NCBI GenBank assembly: GCA_963822595.1
Contig: CAWGIG010000005.1
Location: 186,001-250,000, forward strand
Origin: CAVRUH01 sp963822595
GTDB taxonomy: Bacteria; Chlamydiota; Chlamydiia; Chlamydiales; Waddliaceae
Direction of reading: 5' to 3'
DNA length: 64,000 bases
Below the pieces are notes generated by a model that had not been told where the DNA came from, searched no databases, and worked only from the letters and a program-made list of their open reading frames with translations. A program made the translations under genes and the position numbers. Shown here piece by piece: positions 8,925 to 18,785 of this stretch (position 1 is its first letter; each line of letters begins with the position of its first letter).

Positions 8925-9824
8925 TTACTTTTCCGGTAAAGCTAAATAGTCTACTGAATTTACGAGGCGGATAAGAGTATACCCAAGCCTTTTAATTTTT
9001 TCGATGCTGATAAGAGCCATTTCTTCTGTGTTTTCTCCAAGTTGACCTGGCCTCTCACCATTTCCTTGAATTTCAACGAGTATCACAGGTTTGTTTCTCA
9101 TAATTGTTAGAGCAGCACCATCGAAAACATCTGCTTCCATATTTTCTACATCGATTTTTATAAAGGAAATGTTGTTTAGATTAAAAACATCCAAGGGTAA
9201 TTGAACGGAACTATCGGAGCCCCCATTTGTATTGATTACATAAGATCCCCCCTCATTGCATGGATGCGAAACAATAATATCGACGATACTTTTACTTTTT
9301 CCAATAGCTGCGTGAATGGGGTAGACATTTCTGCATCCATTAGCAACTAAATTATAAACAAGCTCTCTATGAGTATTTCTACTGGGTTCAAATGCAAAGA
9401 CCATTCCATCTTCTCCGACGCATTCCGACATGGTAACTGTATGAGTACCAATATGCGCTCCGATATCTAAGGCGATACTTCCTGGCGTTACAAATGCTGT
9501 GATCACGGCTTTGTTTACAGGCTCCCAACACAATTTATTTCTAAGGTGATTTTTTATTGTGTCATTAACGTCATTAATATAAAAATTTCCCTGTGAGGGT
9601 ACAGTGGTGAGTTCATATAAAGAAAAGGGGAAGGCATTTAAGTATTGTTGTTCATTTTTATAGAGGTCAAGATCTTCAAGTTCTAAGTAAGGTTCCATGA
9701 ATAAATAGGCCCGTTGAGCAAGATCACAGGCTGTTTCAGAAGTGTAAAGATCTGCTTGCGTGGGCGCCGCCATAGAAAAAATCAATATAATGGCTAATTT
9801 GTAAATACTAGAGGAGAATGACAT
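8925..9824 (-). CDS. FkbM-family methyltransferase with signal peptide
   Basis: 299 residues. The SAM-binding motif I is DIGAHIGTHT (120-129), followed by the acidic loop FEPSR (145-149) and the FkbM hallmark IKIDVENME (222-230). The family O-methylates sugars or lipids. An N-terminal signal peptide (hydrophobic core then APTQA) predicts export, which is unusual because SAM is cytosolic; the segment could instead be a membrane anchor. GGAG lies 8 bases before the ATG. It is directly upstream of the GH130-like gene, suggesting joint glycan modification. Confidence 0.85.
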   Translation of the reverse strand: MSFSSSIYKLAIILIFSMAAPTQADLYTSETACDLAQRAYLFMEPYLELEDLDLYKNEQQYLNAFPFSLYELTTVPSQGNFYINDVNDTIKNHLRNKLCWEPVNKAVITAFVTPGSIALDIGAHIGTHTVTMSECVGEDGMVFAFEPSRNTHRELVYNLVANGCRNVYPIHAAIGKSKSIVDIIVSHPCNEGGSYVINTNGGSDSSVQLPLDVFNLNNISFIKIDVENMEADVFDGAALTIMRNKPVILVEIQGNGERPGQLGENTEEMALISIEKIKRLGYTLIRLVNSVDYLALPEK

Positions 9825-9878
9825 TTTTTTTGCTCCGATTAATATAACAATGGAGACTAATATTTTGAGTCAATATTT

Positions 9879-10358
9879 TCAAGACTTTAATTCAATAAAC
9901 TCACCATCTGTCATTTTTTGTATCTCATGTGAGCTCAGTCGGAAAACAGCAAAGGGCGTGCCGGCGGCAGCCCATATCCACTCGTAGTTCAAAAGCGTGG
10001 GATCCAAAAATGTCGTCATTTTTTCATGATGACCCACGGGCGGAACTCCGCCAATAGCGAAGCCTACTTTTTCTTTGACGAATTTACCATCAGCTTTTAC
10101 GAGATGAAGTCCTTTAGCCTCCTCGATTTTTTTAACATCGACTTGGTTTATTCCTGACGCTATAATCAAAATAGGATGATTCGATGCTTTATCAATAAAG
10201 ATTAGAGATTTAGCAATTTGCGCAACCTCACAGCCAATGGCTTTCGCAGCTTCATCGGCTGTGCGTGTTGAATCTGGAAGTTCCTTGACTTCGCAAGAAA
10301 AACCATTATCTATCAAAAAATCCTGTATCTTTTTTGCACTGCCTGTTAGTTGTTTCAT
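9879..10358 (-). CDS. YbaK/EbsC-family aminoacyl-tRNA deacylase
   Basis: 159 residues matching the YbaK/ProX-like editing domain from end to end. It has STRTADEAAKAIGC near the start, AQIAKSLIFI, the central GINQVDVKKIEEA, and the conserved loop FAIGGVPPVGH. Such proteins hydrolyse mischarged Cys- or Ala-tRNA(Pro) in the cytoplasm. It is the last gene of a minus-strand unit behind a DUF2000 gene (5-base gap). Intact, unlike several neighbours. Which mischarged tRNA it edits cannot be read from the sequence. Confidence 0.88.
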   Translation of the reverse strand: MKQLTGSAKKIQDFLIDNGFSCEVKELPDSTRTADEAAKAIGCEVAQIAKSLIFIDKASNHPILIIASGINQVDVKKIEEAKGLHLVKADGKFVKEKVGFAIGGVPPVGHHEKMTTFLDPTLLNYEWIWAAAGTPFAVFRLSSHEIQKMTDGEFIELKS

Positions 10359-10363
10359 TATTA

Positions 10364-10777
10364 TTACCTGAATAAAGAAAGTTTTTTAGTTAAATTTGTA
10401 ACGACTTCTTTTGGACCGAATAAAACGATTCCGTAATAAACGATCTCTTCTGATTTAGTTGCGAGAGTTTTTGCTTCTTGATCTTCCCAAGTACCTTCCG
10501 TCATCGTGTTCGTAAAAACTGAGTATTGAATACCCGCTTCCTTAGCTTCCATAAGAAGCTTCGCAATCTTATTCGAATTATCCTCCTTCAAAATGATAAA
10601 AGGCATCTTTGAAATATTGGGATAGACAAAGCCATCTGCATTCTTATAGTCCATGAGGTGTAATTCTGCAGGACCGGTGTGTGCCCCAAAACCTAAGCAC
10701 ATATGGGCGACAGCATTCATGAGAACGCCTTGTTCGATCTTTTTATTTACAACGGCTACTAATTTATATTGAAACAT
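10364..10777 (-). CDS. DUF2000 family protein
   Basis: 137 residues. The internal ATG at 10777 is chosen because AAGGAG lies just upstream; the longer frame would run into the previous gene. It opens KLVAVVNKKIEQGVLMNAVAHMC and contains LHLMDYKNADG and QYSVFTNTMTEGTW, the pattern I associate with DUF2000 (a PTH2-like fold of unknown role). Cytosolic. It sits between the PhzF-type gene and the YbaK gene with short gaps, so the three likely form one operon. Function unknown. Confidence 0.8.
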   Translation of the reverse strand: MFQYKLVAVVNKKIEQGVLMNAVAHMCLGFGAHTGPAELHLMDYKNADGFVYPNISKMPFIILKEDNSNKIAKLLMEAKEAGIQYSVFTNTMTEGTWEDQEAKTLATKSEEIVYYGIVLFGPKEVVTNLTKKLSLFR

Positions 10778-10793
10778 TTTATACTCCTTATTT

Positions 10794-12257
10794 TTATAGA
10801 TTAATTTCTGTCGAGAAACAATGCACAGCCTGAGCAAATACCTTAGCGTGATACGTTCCTCGTTTTTTTGAAAACTCCACTTCGACGACTCCAGGTCGTT
10901 CGATGAAGTGGCCTTGCTCTACACGAAAACTGTTTGAACCTTTTGGTTGAAGCCCGAATGTATCCACATAGGCTGTTAAACCCCCCAATACAGATCCCGT
11001 AAATGGATCTTCGGGGATTCCCACTAAAGGGGCAAAGCAGCGCATGTGAAATTGATTTTTTTGATCAAAGGCCTCTGGAGTCACTAAGCATAACACAACG
11101 ATGTCATGCTGCTTAGAAAATTGAGCAAAAGACTTTGGATCACATTCAATCTTCTTTAAATCTTTGAGTGTTGGGATAACGACAAACAGATCCTTATTTG
11201 TTTCTTCGTACATAACCGGAAAGGATTTGTCGATAAGGTCCGAATTGAAACCCGCTGCTTTAGCGACCATTTCATGTGAAATGTCTACTTGCTTTAACTT
11301 TATTGAAGGTGTTTCATAAGCAACTCGGATGCCTCCTTCAGTATCAAGCGAGGCTTCCATTTTGAGGATTCCGCAACCCGTTTCAACATCAAATGAATGA
11401 TTGCCCACTTTTCCGATGCCAAACCGCCGTTCCTTGGCAATCATATAAAGCGCGCCTACTGTGGAGTGGCCGCAGAAAGTGATCTCGTGTCCCGTTGGAG
11501 TAAAATAGCGCATTTGGAAATTCCCTTTATCGCTCTTTAAGACAAAGGCGGTTTCAGATAGATTCAGTTCCCTTGCAATTTTACGCATTGTTGTTTCGTC
11601 CAAACCGTCAGCATCTAAAACAACCCCTGCTGGGTTACCGCCAAATTTTTGATTTGTAAAAGCATCTACTTGGTGGACGTGTACTTTTTTAAAATCGGCA
11701 GCCGTTTTTAAATAGTTGTAGATTGTTGCGCGGGAAATTTGGAGTTTCGAGGCGACGTAAGCGGACGATTCTTTAAAATCAAATAATCCTTTTTCTCGCA
11801 ATCTAGAGATGAGTTCTCTCTTTTGTTTTGCAGTTGAGGCTTGAATATTGATCTTTTTTTCAGTCGACGTAGTGATTAATGATCTGATCAATGGACTCTT
11901 TCCATGGTCGGTAGTTCCTTGATTTGAATATCGCTTGTTGGCTGAACAAGGAAGTTAAGTTGTTCTTGTAGATTTTTAAAGTGTGTGAGGTCGTAGCGCA
12001 ATCTTAGGTAGCTTGACACTTTTTTGCCATCATAAATAGGATAGATTAAACAGCGGACGTTTCGTCCGACTGCGAGTAACTCCTGGAAATGGTGTGCCAA
12101 TTTGACAATCTTTCAAATCACAAGTTTGATCTTCCTTGAGAGTGGAGAATGCATTGAGAATCTCTTGTATCGATCCTTCTGCATTAAAAATGGTTAGCTC
12201 AACAAGCGGGTAAAACAAATCCACTAATTTGCGACCTAGCTGCATATCTTGATTCAT
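10794..12257 (-). pseudogene. PAS (YheO-like)-HTH_22-PhzF fusion, frameshifted
   Basis: Three overlapping frames join into one protein. The first (from ATG 12257) carries a YheO/DauR-type PAS start, LVDLFYPLVELTIFNAEGSI. The second continues it (YDGKKVSSYLRLRYD). The third has a DauR-like helix-turn-helix (FKESSAYVASKLQISRATIY) fused to a full PhzF-family isomerase (VDAFTNQKFGGNPAGV, FTPTGHEITFCGHST, EDPFTGSVLGG). Breaks lie near 12085 (TTTCCAGG), near 11893 and near 11873, where a short segment IDQIINHYVD is read in yet another frame. Three breaks argue for decay. The PhzF part alone could still be made from the TTG at 11891. Confidence 0.75.
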
Positions 12258-12397
12258 GTTAATACCTTTCTTTCCTTTCTATAATTATATTCTAAATTGG
12301 AATTTTTGTCCAATATAAAATCAAAAAACTAGAAAACATATCTTTCCTCTATTTCGTAGATCTGTTAGCCTCTTGATTTCAAAGTGAGGTGGATTAA

Positions 12398-13264
12398 ATG
12401 TTTTTGAAAAAATATGGCTCGTTTTCACGTCTTCAGAAATCTACTTTTATTCTTGTCCTTCCCTTTATAATCTCTCTATCATTTGTTGGGGCCTTGCTGG
12501 CCGAAGGACATACTGAAACAGGAACAAATTATGGAGATCAGGGTGTTGATACTTATGCTAAAATGCGGCATGGAGCTGATGGCAATCTGTTTCTTGACCG
12601 ATATTTTTTACCCTATTTGAAAGAAACTCAAGGGCAAATTCTCTTAGATGCTGGATGTGGTGCCGGTCCATGGGCTATTTTCGCTGCTGATCAAGGTGCC
12701 TTAGTTTACGGTATCGACATTCAAGAGAATATGATTGAAAAAGCAAAATTAGCCGCCTTAGAAGCAAAAGTGGACGAAAGAACAATGTTTGAAGTCGGGG
12801 ATGTAGGAAATTTACCCTATCCCAACGATTTTTTTGATAAAGCAGTAAGTATCAACGTTGGTTGTAATTTACCCTCTCTTGAATCCCATATAAAAGAATT
12901 GAAAAGAGTGATAAAAAAAGGTGGATCAGCACTTATCACAGCGCCATCTTCTTTTGGAGTTGTATTCACAGACGGATCTAACACGAGTGAGAAAGTGATT
13001 GAGGATATCAATCAACTTTTATCCGGTAATAATCAAGATAACCCTTCCTATTGCTATCCAAGAATTAGATGAAGTATATCGAGCAACTTTTGCAAAACGC
13101 GATGGAAAATGGAGTTTAGTGTTAGATGAAAAGGATTTATTCCTGGTGAAGATATTTGGCGGAAAATACCTAAAATGATTGTTCCCAATCGTTATCATTC
13201 TGAACAAGAATATTTATCACTATTTGAAGCTGAGGGTTATTTTAAAGACCATTCTTCATCCTAA
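12398..13264 (+). pseudogene. SAM-dependent methyltransferase with N-terminal signal, frameshifted
   Basis: The gene opens with a good ribosome site (GAGGTGG) and an N-terminal hydrophobic signal/anchor. A class I methyltransferase domain follows: motif I LLDAGCGAGPWA, YGIDIQENMI, and LKRVIKKGGSALITAPS. After ...LLSGNNQD the frame breaks near 13038. The downstream frame continues ITLPIAIQELDEVYRATF, breaks again near 13135, and resumes FIPGEDIWRKIPKMIVPN to a stop at 13264. Two frameshifts in the C-terminal third mark it as broken. The truncated 224-residue product still holds the SAM-binding core. Confidence 0.75.
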
Positions 13265-13316
13265 GTTTCTAAATGAACAAGAGAGATTGGAAAATAATAT
13301 TAATCGAGAACACCCT

Positions 13317-13860
13317 TTAGGTGCATCTTACGTAAGCTAATTTATTTCCTTTTGTAATATTTATAATTGAAAAACAATAAGAGATCTTTGCAGTCCAACT
13401 TCTATCGAAACCCATAAATCGCACCTTCTTATAATGTTCTTGGGATTTCCTTTTGCTTAAATAAACTGCAAAACTTGAGTCAACTATTAAAGGGGATAGT
13501 AAAGGACCATCAAATGGAGGTACGGTCTCTTTCGTGATTCATATAAGTTTATTTTTTAGCAAAATTCCATCTTTTATCGTCATTTGAAATGTTGTAATTT
13601 TTGACTTGAGGATCGAAATCTGACAGTAATTTCATGCCTGTCTGAAAAACCAAACTCTTTAAGCCTTATCCAGGAATGGAATAATCCTTTTTCCAGTAAG
13701 AAATTTAAGGCTTTATTTTAGCATACTTGGGGGGAGTTCAGGATTCGAAATGAATGTTACTTCGCCTATTTTTAACGGCTCTACTCGATACATTTTAGAA
13801 CCATATGAATAATTCGATGATAAAATTTTGTCTATTTAAGTTTTGAATGATTTCATCGAC
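13317..13860 (-). pseudogene. Decayed coding remnants (gene Y)
   Basis: No complete frame exists, but minus-strand pieces read like protein: KETVPPFDGPLTI, then in another frame PLIVDSSFAVYLSKRKSQEH and KVRFMGFDRSWTAKISYCF, ending at a stop at 13317. Upstream pieces are full of stops. The segment 13451-13560 is repeated at 14957-15030. I read it as the worn end of an unknown gene lying downstream of gene X. Confidence 0.5.
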
Positions 13861-13867
13861 AAAGGGT

Positions 13868-14564
13868 TTAAGACCCTAGGGTATCATCCGGTGCTTTAAG
13901 CATGTTATCAATCATATTTTGAGATAACTGTAAGATTGTTTGCCTATCGTAAGATTCCCTTGAGAATATTGTGTGAGGAAGTTCTATATTCCTTTGATCA
14001 TAGCATAAACAATACTCTGCACCTGCTATAATATATTTATGAATTTTTCCAGTGAGAATCATATATTGAAGTGCTGCGGAAATAAGAAGACAGTCGGGGT
14101 TCGTGTTATCAAACCACTTAAGATTATTTTCTAATTTTCGAACGTGGCAGGAAGTTTGAAATGAACTGTTATTTCTCTCTTCTTCAATTTTGTTAGCTCT
14201 GTCTTTTATCATTTGAAGTTCAAGTGATGAGACAAAAGGAAAGAAAATATCTGGAGATGATCTTCATGATGTCTTCATCAGTCAGCTCTTCTCTTTCTTC
14301 TGGACGACTCATCCCAACTATAACTGACACTTTATCTGCAGTATTTTGGATAGGAATGCTCGTTTCGTCAACCTTTTCTGCAGTAATAGAATGTATTCCA
14401 GTACTTGTCTCATCAAATTTTAGGATATATTTTCCATTTACAGGATTAAATGTAATTTCACCAATATATTTAGATTTTAAGACAAACTCAAATGTTATTG
14501 GTAGTCCATTTCGATCGGGGATTTGCAGAGTACCGTTTAATCCGCCAGTTGATATTGAATCCAG
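13868..14564 (-). pseudogene. Unknown gene X, frameshifted and lacking a normal start
   Basis: From a CTG at 14564, preceded by a strong AAGGAGG 10 bases upstream, an unbroken frame of about 110 codons reads LDSISTGGLNGTLQIPDRNG through SVIVGMSRPEEREELTDEDI. At an A4 run near 14235 the frame is lost, and another frame continues VSSLELQMIKDRANKIEEER to the stop at 13868. The protein looks like a beta-rich domain followed by a helical, Cys-containing tail (SCHVRKLE, EYCLCYDQ). No family recognised. The missing ATG and the frameshift suggest an inactive gene. A worn second copy lies at 15020-15190. Confidence 0.55.
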
Positions 14565-14916
14565 TAGCCGATTACCTCCTTATTTTGTTTTTAATAGTAA
14601 TATTTTATAACTTTTAAAGAATTAAAGCATCCGTACTTTATACTGATGCTTTAAATTCTTTGAAAAGGCCGTGCATAACCCGATTTATGTCTAATGCAGG
14701 CAAACTGCCCGAAGGTTTTTATAGAAGCAGAAGGCCTTCGGTCGCGAGGTTCACTAAAAAGCTTTTGGACATTTCCCATGAGGAAAAAGCTTTTAAGAAA
14801 ACTGAACCTTTACAACTTATTAGCTACCTTTTTCTAAAGAGTTAAAAATATAAATTAAACTTCGAAAATATATTCTGATATATCTTTTGTACGAATACGG
14901 TTAAAATTATTTGGAG

Positions 14917-14944
14917 CAATCGGTTTCTTTGAAGCCAGTGAGGG
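14917..14944. repeat. arsC 3'-end repeat, copy A
   Basis: CAATCGGTTTCTTTGAAGCC plus GTGAGG-like flank matches the 3' end of the ArsC-like gene at 19752-19802 with two differences, in the same orientation. It borders the duplicated X/Y remnant on its left. Confidence 0.6.
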
Positions 14945-14956
14945 CCGCAGGCCTTT

Positions 14957-15200
14957 TGCTTAAATAAAAACTGCTATGTCAAATGGAGGTATGGTCTTTT
15001 TCGTGATTCATATAGGTTTATTTTTTACTGCAGTAATTGAATGTATTCTAGTGTTAGTCGCATCAATTTCCTGAAAATATATTTGTCATTTACTGGATTA
15101 AAGGTAACTTCACCAATATATTTAGATTTTAATACAATTCAACGTGATTGGAAGTACATTATGATCGGGAATTTCCAGAGGGTTGGTCACTTTGACATAA
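14957..15200 (-). pseudogene. Second, shortened copy of the X/Y remnant
   Basis: 15020-15190 matches 14370-14530 of gene X (ATATATTTAGATTTTAA and flanks, encoding IPDRNGLPITFEF-like text) but is littered with stops and indels. It runs straight into 14957-15030, which matches 13451-13560 of gene Y (AAATGGAGGTA, TTTCGTGATTCATATA). The order is the same as in the first copy but with the middle deleted, so this is a degenerate tandem duplicate. No gene is seen in 14578-14916. Confidence 0.65.
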
Positions 15201-15252
15201 AACAGTAAAATTTGGTATATTAGATTTAATTTATTTTTATAGGTTGGATAAG

Positions 15253-16157
15253 ATGTCATCAGTATCATCGTTTTTAGGCCCTATCGGTTATAGTCTTGAA
15301 GCGTTTGTTAATATAAACTTGACCGTTAGGTCTTCAAGCGAGGGAAAGGATGTCCAAAAACTTCCCGGTCATGAGATTAAGACTGAAATGCAGCCATTCC
15401 TTGATAAAATGGGCATTAGAAGAGATCTTATAGTTGTAGAACAGGTTAATGCCGGTGTAGGAATGACCGTGGGAACAAATGATTTCACTAGGGGAGATGC
15501 CGTCTTACTCTTTATAACTCCGAAGTTTTATGAAACCGATATGGAGGCTTGTCATTGGGTGATGAAACACGAAATATGTCATCTGAAAAACAATGATGTT
15601 TTCACTAACCCATTAGCAACAGCTATCGCAACTACAGTTGCAGCAGTTTTTTGTTTTTTTCACTTTCGGAACCCCTGGACTAATCTTCACAATCCCTATA
15701 GGTCAAATCTTTCATAATGTATTTAGCAATTATTTCGAAAGAAGAGCCGATAATTTCGCATTAGTAGAAAGTTCGATTGAAGAATTGAAAGGAGGCAGAA
15801 GATTTCTTATAGCGATAAAACAAGCCATAGCGAACAACGCACTTCGTTATTTGACAGGTTAATGATTACTCCTGAGGGTGAGAATAGATTCAATTTTGCG
15901 TGTCCTTCAGATTCAGTCGAATCAAAAAAATTGAGGATGAACTGAAGCGAAAAAATGTTGATGTTATAGATACTGATGAAAACGAAAAAATCATAAGGTT
16001 AAAAATGATTTTTTCTAACATGATTTCAGAAATTAAATTTCCAGGGTCATCCAGACGGCAACTTCGGGTAGAGGGTGTTAAAACGCAAAAAATTGGGAAT
16101 GATCTACCAGAAGCTGATCTAGAAACATCTTTTAAGCGCCTTACGTTGGAGCAATAG
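15253..16157 (+). pseudogene. M48-like zinc metalloprotease, frameshifted
   Basis: The first frame (ATG 15253) holds the zinc site KHEICHL (HExxH) after a leader with YETDMEACHWVM. At a T7 run near 15653-15660 the frame shifts; the second continues TFGTPGLIFTIPIGQ and the M48-type third-ligand region YFERRADNFAL, to 15862. Further shifts lead to SRIKKIEDELKRKN and a stop at 16157. At least three breaks. The intact protein would have been about 300 residues with one membrane segment after the zinc site. Probably a dead membrane protease of the kind common in amoeba symbionts. Confidence 0.65.
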
Positions 16158-16212
16158 ATCTCGGATGAGCTGTGATAGCGCTCGACATGGGGCAAAGAGT
16201 CCACAGAAGGAG

Positions 16213-16257
16213 TAATGTTCTTAGAATTTTTTTGGACTCAATCAGCTTCTTTGAAGC
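16213..16257. repeat. arsC 3'-end repeat, copy B
   Basis: Begins with 20 bases identical to 19752-19771 (TAATGTTCTTAGAATTTTTT) and continues with CAATCAGCTTCTTTGAAGC, one mismatch from copy C. Same orientation. It abuts the stop codon of the HIT gene, so copies B and C bracket 16.26-19.75 kb. Confidence 0.7.
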
Positions 16258-16662
16258 TTATTTAGATAACAAGAGCTTCAGTCGCTGTATTATTGAATTC
16301 TTTTGATTTTCATCATACTGAGACCGAATCGGGTGATCCCAAACAGTATTTGGCCAAGCAGGATCATTTGTATATCTGGCAATCACATGAATGTGTAACT
16401 GGGGTGTCTTATTTCCAATTGCCGCCACATTCAATTGGGCAGGTTGAAATTCCTCCCACATGATTCTTTGAACGAAATCCAACTCTTTCATTAATTGCAG
16501 TTGATCTGCAGAAGATAAATCTATCATTCGAGAAATATTAGCTTGGCGAGGCACGAGAAAAAGCCACGGATAGTTTTTTTCATCTTCCAGTAGAACACGA
16601 CACAGTGTTAAATCGGTAATAAATATCTTTTTAACAAGATTTGAGTGAAGAGTGAATGTCAT
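16258..16662 (-). CDS. HIT-family nucleotide-binding protein
   Basis: 134 residues of the histidine-triad family. The motif is QLHIHVIAR with His90 and His92; the first His of the usual triad is Gln, as in one branch of bacterial HIT proteins, and His90 is the likely nucleophile. NYPWLFLVPRQ is the typical early strand. Members hydrolyse nucleoside phosphoramidates or dinucleoside polyphosphates in the cytoplasm. It is intact within a zone of broken genes. The stop codon touches repeat copy B. Substrate not predictable. Confidence 0.87.
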   Translation of the reverse strand: MTFTLHSNLVKKIFITDLTLCRVLLEDEKNYPWLFLVPRQANISRMIDLSSADQLQLMKELDFVQRIMWEEFQPAQLNVAAIGNKTPQLHIHVIARYTNDPAWPNTVWDHPIRSQYDENQKNSIIQRLKLLLSK

Positions 16663-16724
16663 CTATAACCTTCCTATGAAATAATCTGGATAATCTTGAG
16701 GAGTAAGCCCTTTTATAGTACTTT

Positions 16725-17565
16725 CTAGTCCATATGTTGAATTCTATCAGCCATAATACCTGTTTGAGTGACAAGCGCAGAAGACATTCCAAAGCTTCGA
16801 GCGCCCCGAATATCAGTTTCGGGGGTATCCCCGACTATCAAAATTTCTTGAGGTTTGGTGATATTATAATGTTCAAAATGATTCATGGCGATATTGTAAG
16901 CCTTATTATGCGGTTTACCAATATAAAACACCTGACCACCCATTTTTTCATACATCACAGCAATGCTACCTTGTCTAACAACAGCTCTTGGCGGTTTTCC
17001 TTCATGAGCAAAATGATCCGGGTTAGGACAAATCATTGGTAGATTTTTCAATCTCAATTTGTTAATTTCCTCTCTAAATAATTCTGGATTCTCTTGATCT
17101 TCACCATTAATGTGAGGAATTGAGATGTAAATAAAATCTGCTTCATCAATATCAGATGTCTCGCTGTATAGTGTGTCCTGGAAAATCGCTTCATGAGAAG
17201 AAAATTTAGGAAGAACCCCACCAAATAACAAAAATTTATTTCTGGATGTTACAAATGGTAATTTTTCATTTAAAAAAATGTGCCTTGCAACTTCTCCAGA
17301 AGTAATTAGAAAATGAAAATGTTTTCCTTGGATAAGGCCGTGAAGCTTTAACTTGTTTATTTCTTTTGCGGCTAACTGAGTAGTGTTAGATAAAATGCCA
17401 ACTACTTTGCCAGTTGAAACAAGTTTTTCCATGATTTCTTTTGATCCAGGAAGGAGTCCAAAACTATTACCGCCCGAAAAAAACACCATAAGCATCAAGC
17501 AAAATACCACTAAAACGACCTGAGATTTGAGTTATACCTGGAAAAATTTCATTAGTAACTCTCAT
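16725..17565 (-). pseudogene. HAD-family (NagD-like) phosphatase, one frameshift
   Basis: The frame from ATG 17565 reads MRVTNEIFPGITQISG then ILLDAYGV, the Asp-containing HAD motif I. It breaks at a 7-base homopolymer (17477-17483). The other frame carries the rest: VGILSNTT (motif II), a cap domain, IGKPHNKAYNIAM and ILIVGDTPETDIRGA (motif IV). The arrangement matches NagD/TIGR01459-type phosphatases of about 280 residues. One extra base in T7/A7 is enough to break it, so either a recent mutation, slippage or a sequencing error is possible. Confidence 0.72.
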
Positions 17566-17649
17566 AAAACAAATTAACCATCTTTTTAATTGTAGAAAAA
17601 TATTAGCATATTTTACTTAAAAAATACAGCTGTTTCATTTCAGGAAATC

Positions 17650-18576
17650 TCAATAGAGAGTGAAAATCGTGATTTTTATGAAGGTTCTTACACGCGTGAC
17701 GATAAAAGTGGCGATGACCATGATAAGAGTGACAAGAATTCCCGACTCGCCAACCCATAATGCAGCCCCTGGACCCGTACTTGCTGGATCAAACACAACT
17801 TGAATAAGGCTATTCCAGGAAGCGTGCAGTACAATTGCCGGCCAAACGCTACCAGTCTCTAGTCTTAACCGAGCAAACACAAAGCTAAATGCGGTAGCCA
17901 ACAAAAAGAGAAAGGCCACTACGTCAGGTCCGTGAACCTATATATATACCCCACCTGATAAGCGGTACGTGCCAAAACACTCCAGATTAAGCCACTTGTT
18001 AAACTTGGCTACGGTAATACCTGCATCGATTAGCCTTGTTAACATATAGCCTCGCCAGCCAATTTCTTCCCCTGCGGCAGTGCGAATACTAAAGATAGTT
18101 ACAATAGTGACTGCCGTGATGATATTTAACAACATACACCAACCCTGAGGTAGAGGTAAAGATAATCTCCTATGAAAGGGGCGATTAATGGTAGGGGCTG
18201 TGGATTAAAGTGAACGACTGAGGTTGTCCATGCTATGCCATAAGAAATCAGCCCAATAATAATTGGAAAGACTAGCGCAAATAAGATAGCTTTCAATCCT
18301 CGGATGTCTCCCAATGCGAAACGAGACATCGCCAAAACCTTCGCGTAGCGCAAGGCGAGCTACCACTGATGCTACTGCCGGAGTCCACATTAGCGCCCAA
18401 AGCCACGATAAATGACCAAGAATCATCAGCGTCTGGAACACCATTGATAATGGCACAAGAACGATGAAATAGATGGCGAGTCCGCGAAGCGCTTGCTTCT
18501 GTTTATAGCTGTCAGCAGCTGGGGATAATAGACTGTTTGAAGATAGTTGCCTTAGATCTTGTCTCATACGTGACAT
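17650..18576 (-). pseudogene. CPBP intramembrane metalloprotease, multiply frameshifted
   Basis: Four overlapping frames form one CPBP (CAAX-like, Abi) membrane protein. The N-terminal part has membrane helices (IYFIVLVPLSMVFQTLMIL). The next has FALGDIRGLKAILFALVFP. The third has the catalytic TAAGEEIGWRGYMLTRL. The last has LHASWNSLIQVVFDP, matching the family's final His motif. Shifts lie near 18310, 18130 and 17990-17930. Three or more breaks make it a clear pseudogene. It is divergent from a second broken CPBP gene at 18786. Confidence 0.8.
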
Positions 18577-18785
18577 TCCCTAAACCTTCCTTTATAAGCT
18601 TAAGATATAACGAATAGATTAAATACACACTAGCCTTAGCGTGCGCAGTAGCTGCTTATCTATTACCAAAAAAATAACAAATAGTCCCCAAAACAGCCAC
18701 CTCAACGAAAATTTGCTAATTGCGTTAAATTAATATATTTGATAATTCAACTGTGAGAGACTAATTCTATAAGGAGGAAGAGCAA

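Noticed and set aside
14660..14845. 61-codon plus-strand frame
   Set aside because: It lies in a decayed stretch, has no ribosome site and no recognisable protein pattern; treated as chance.
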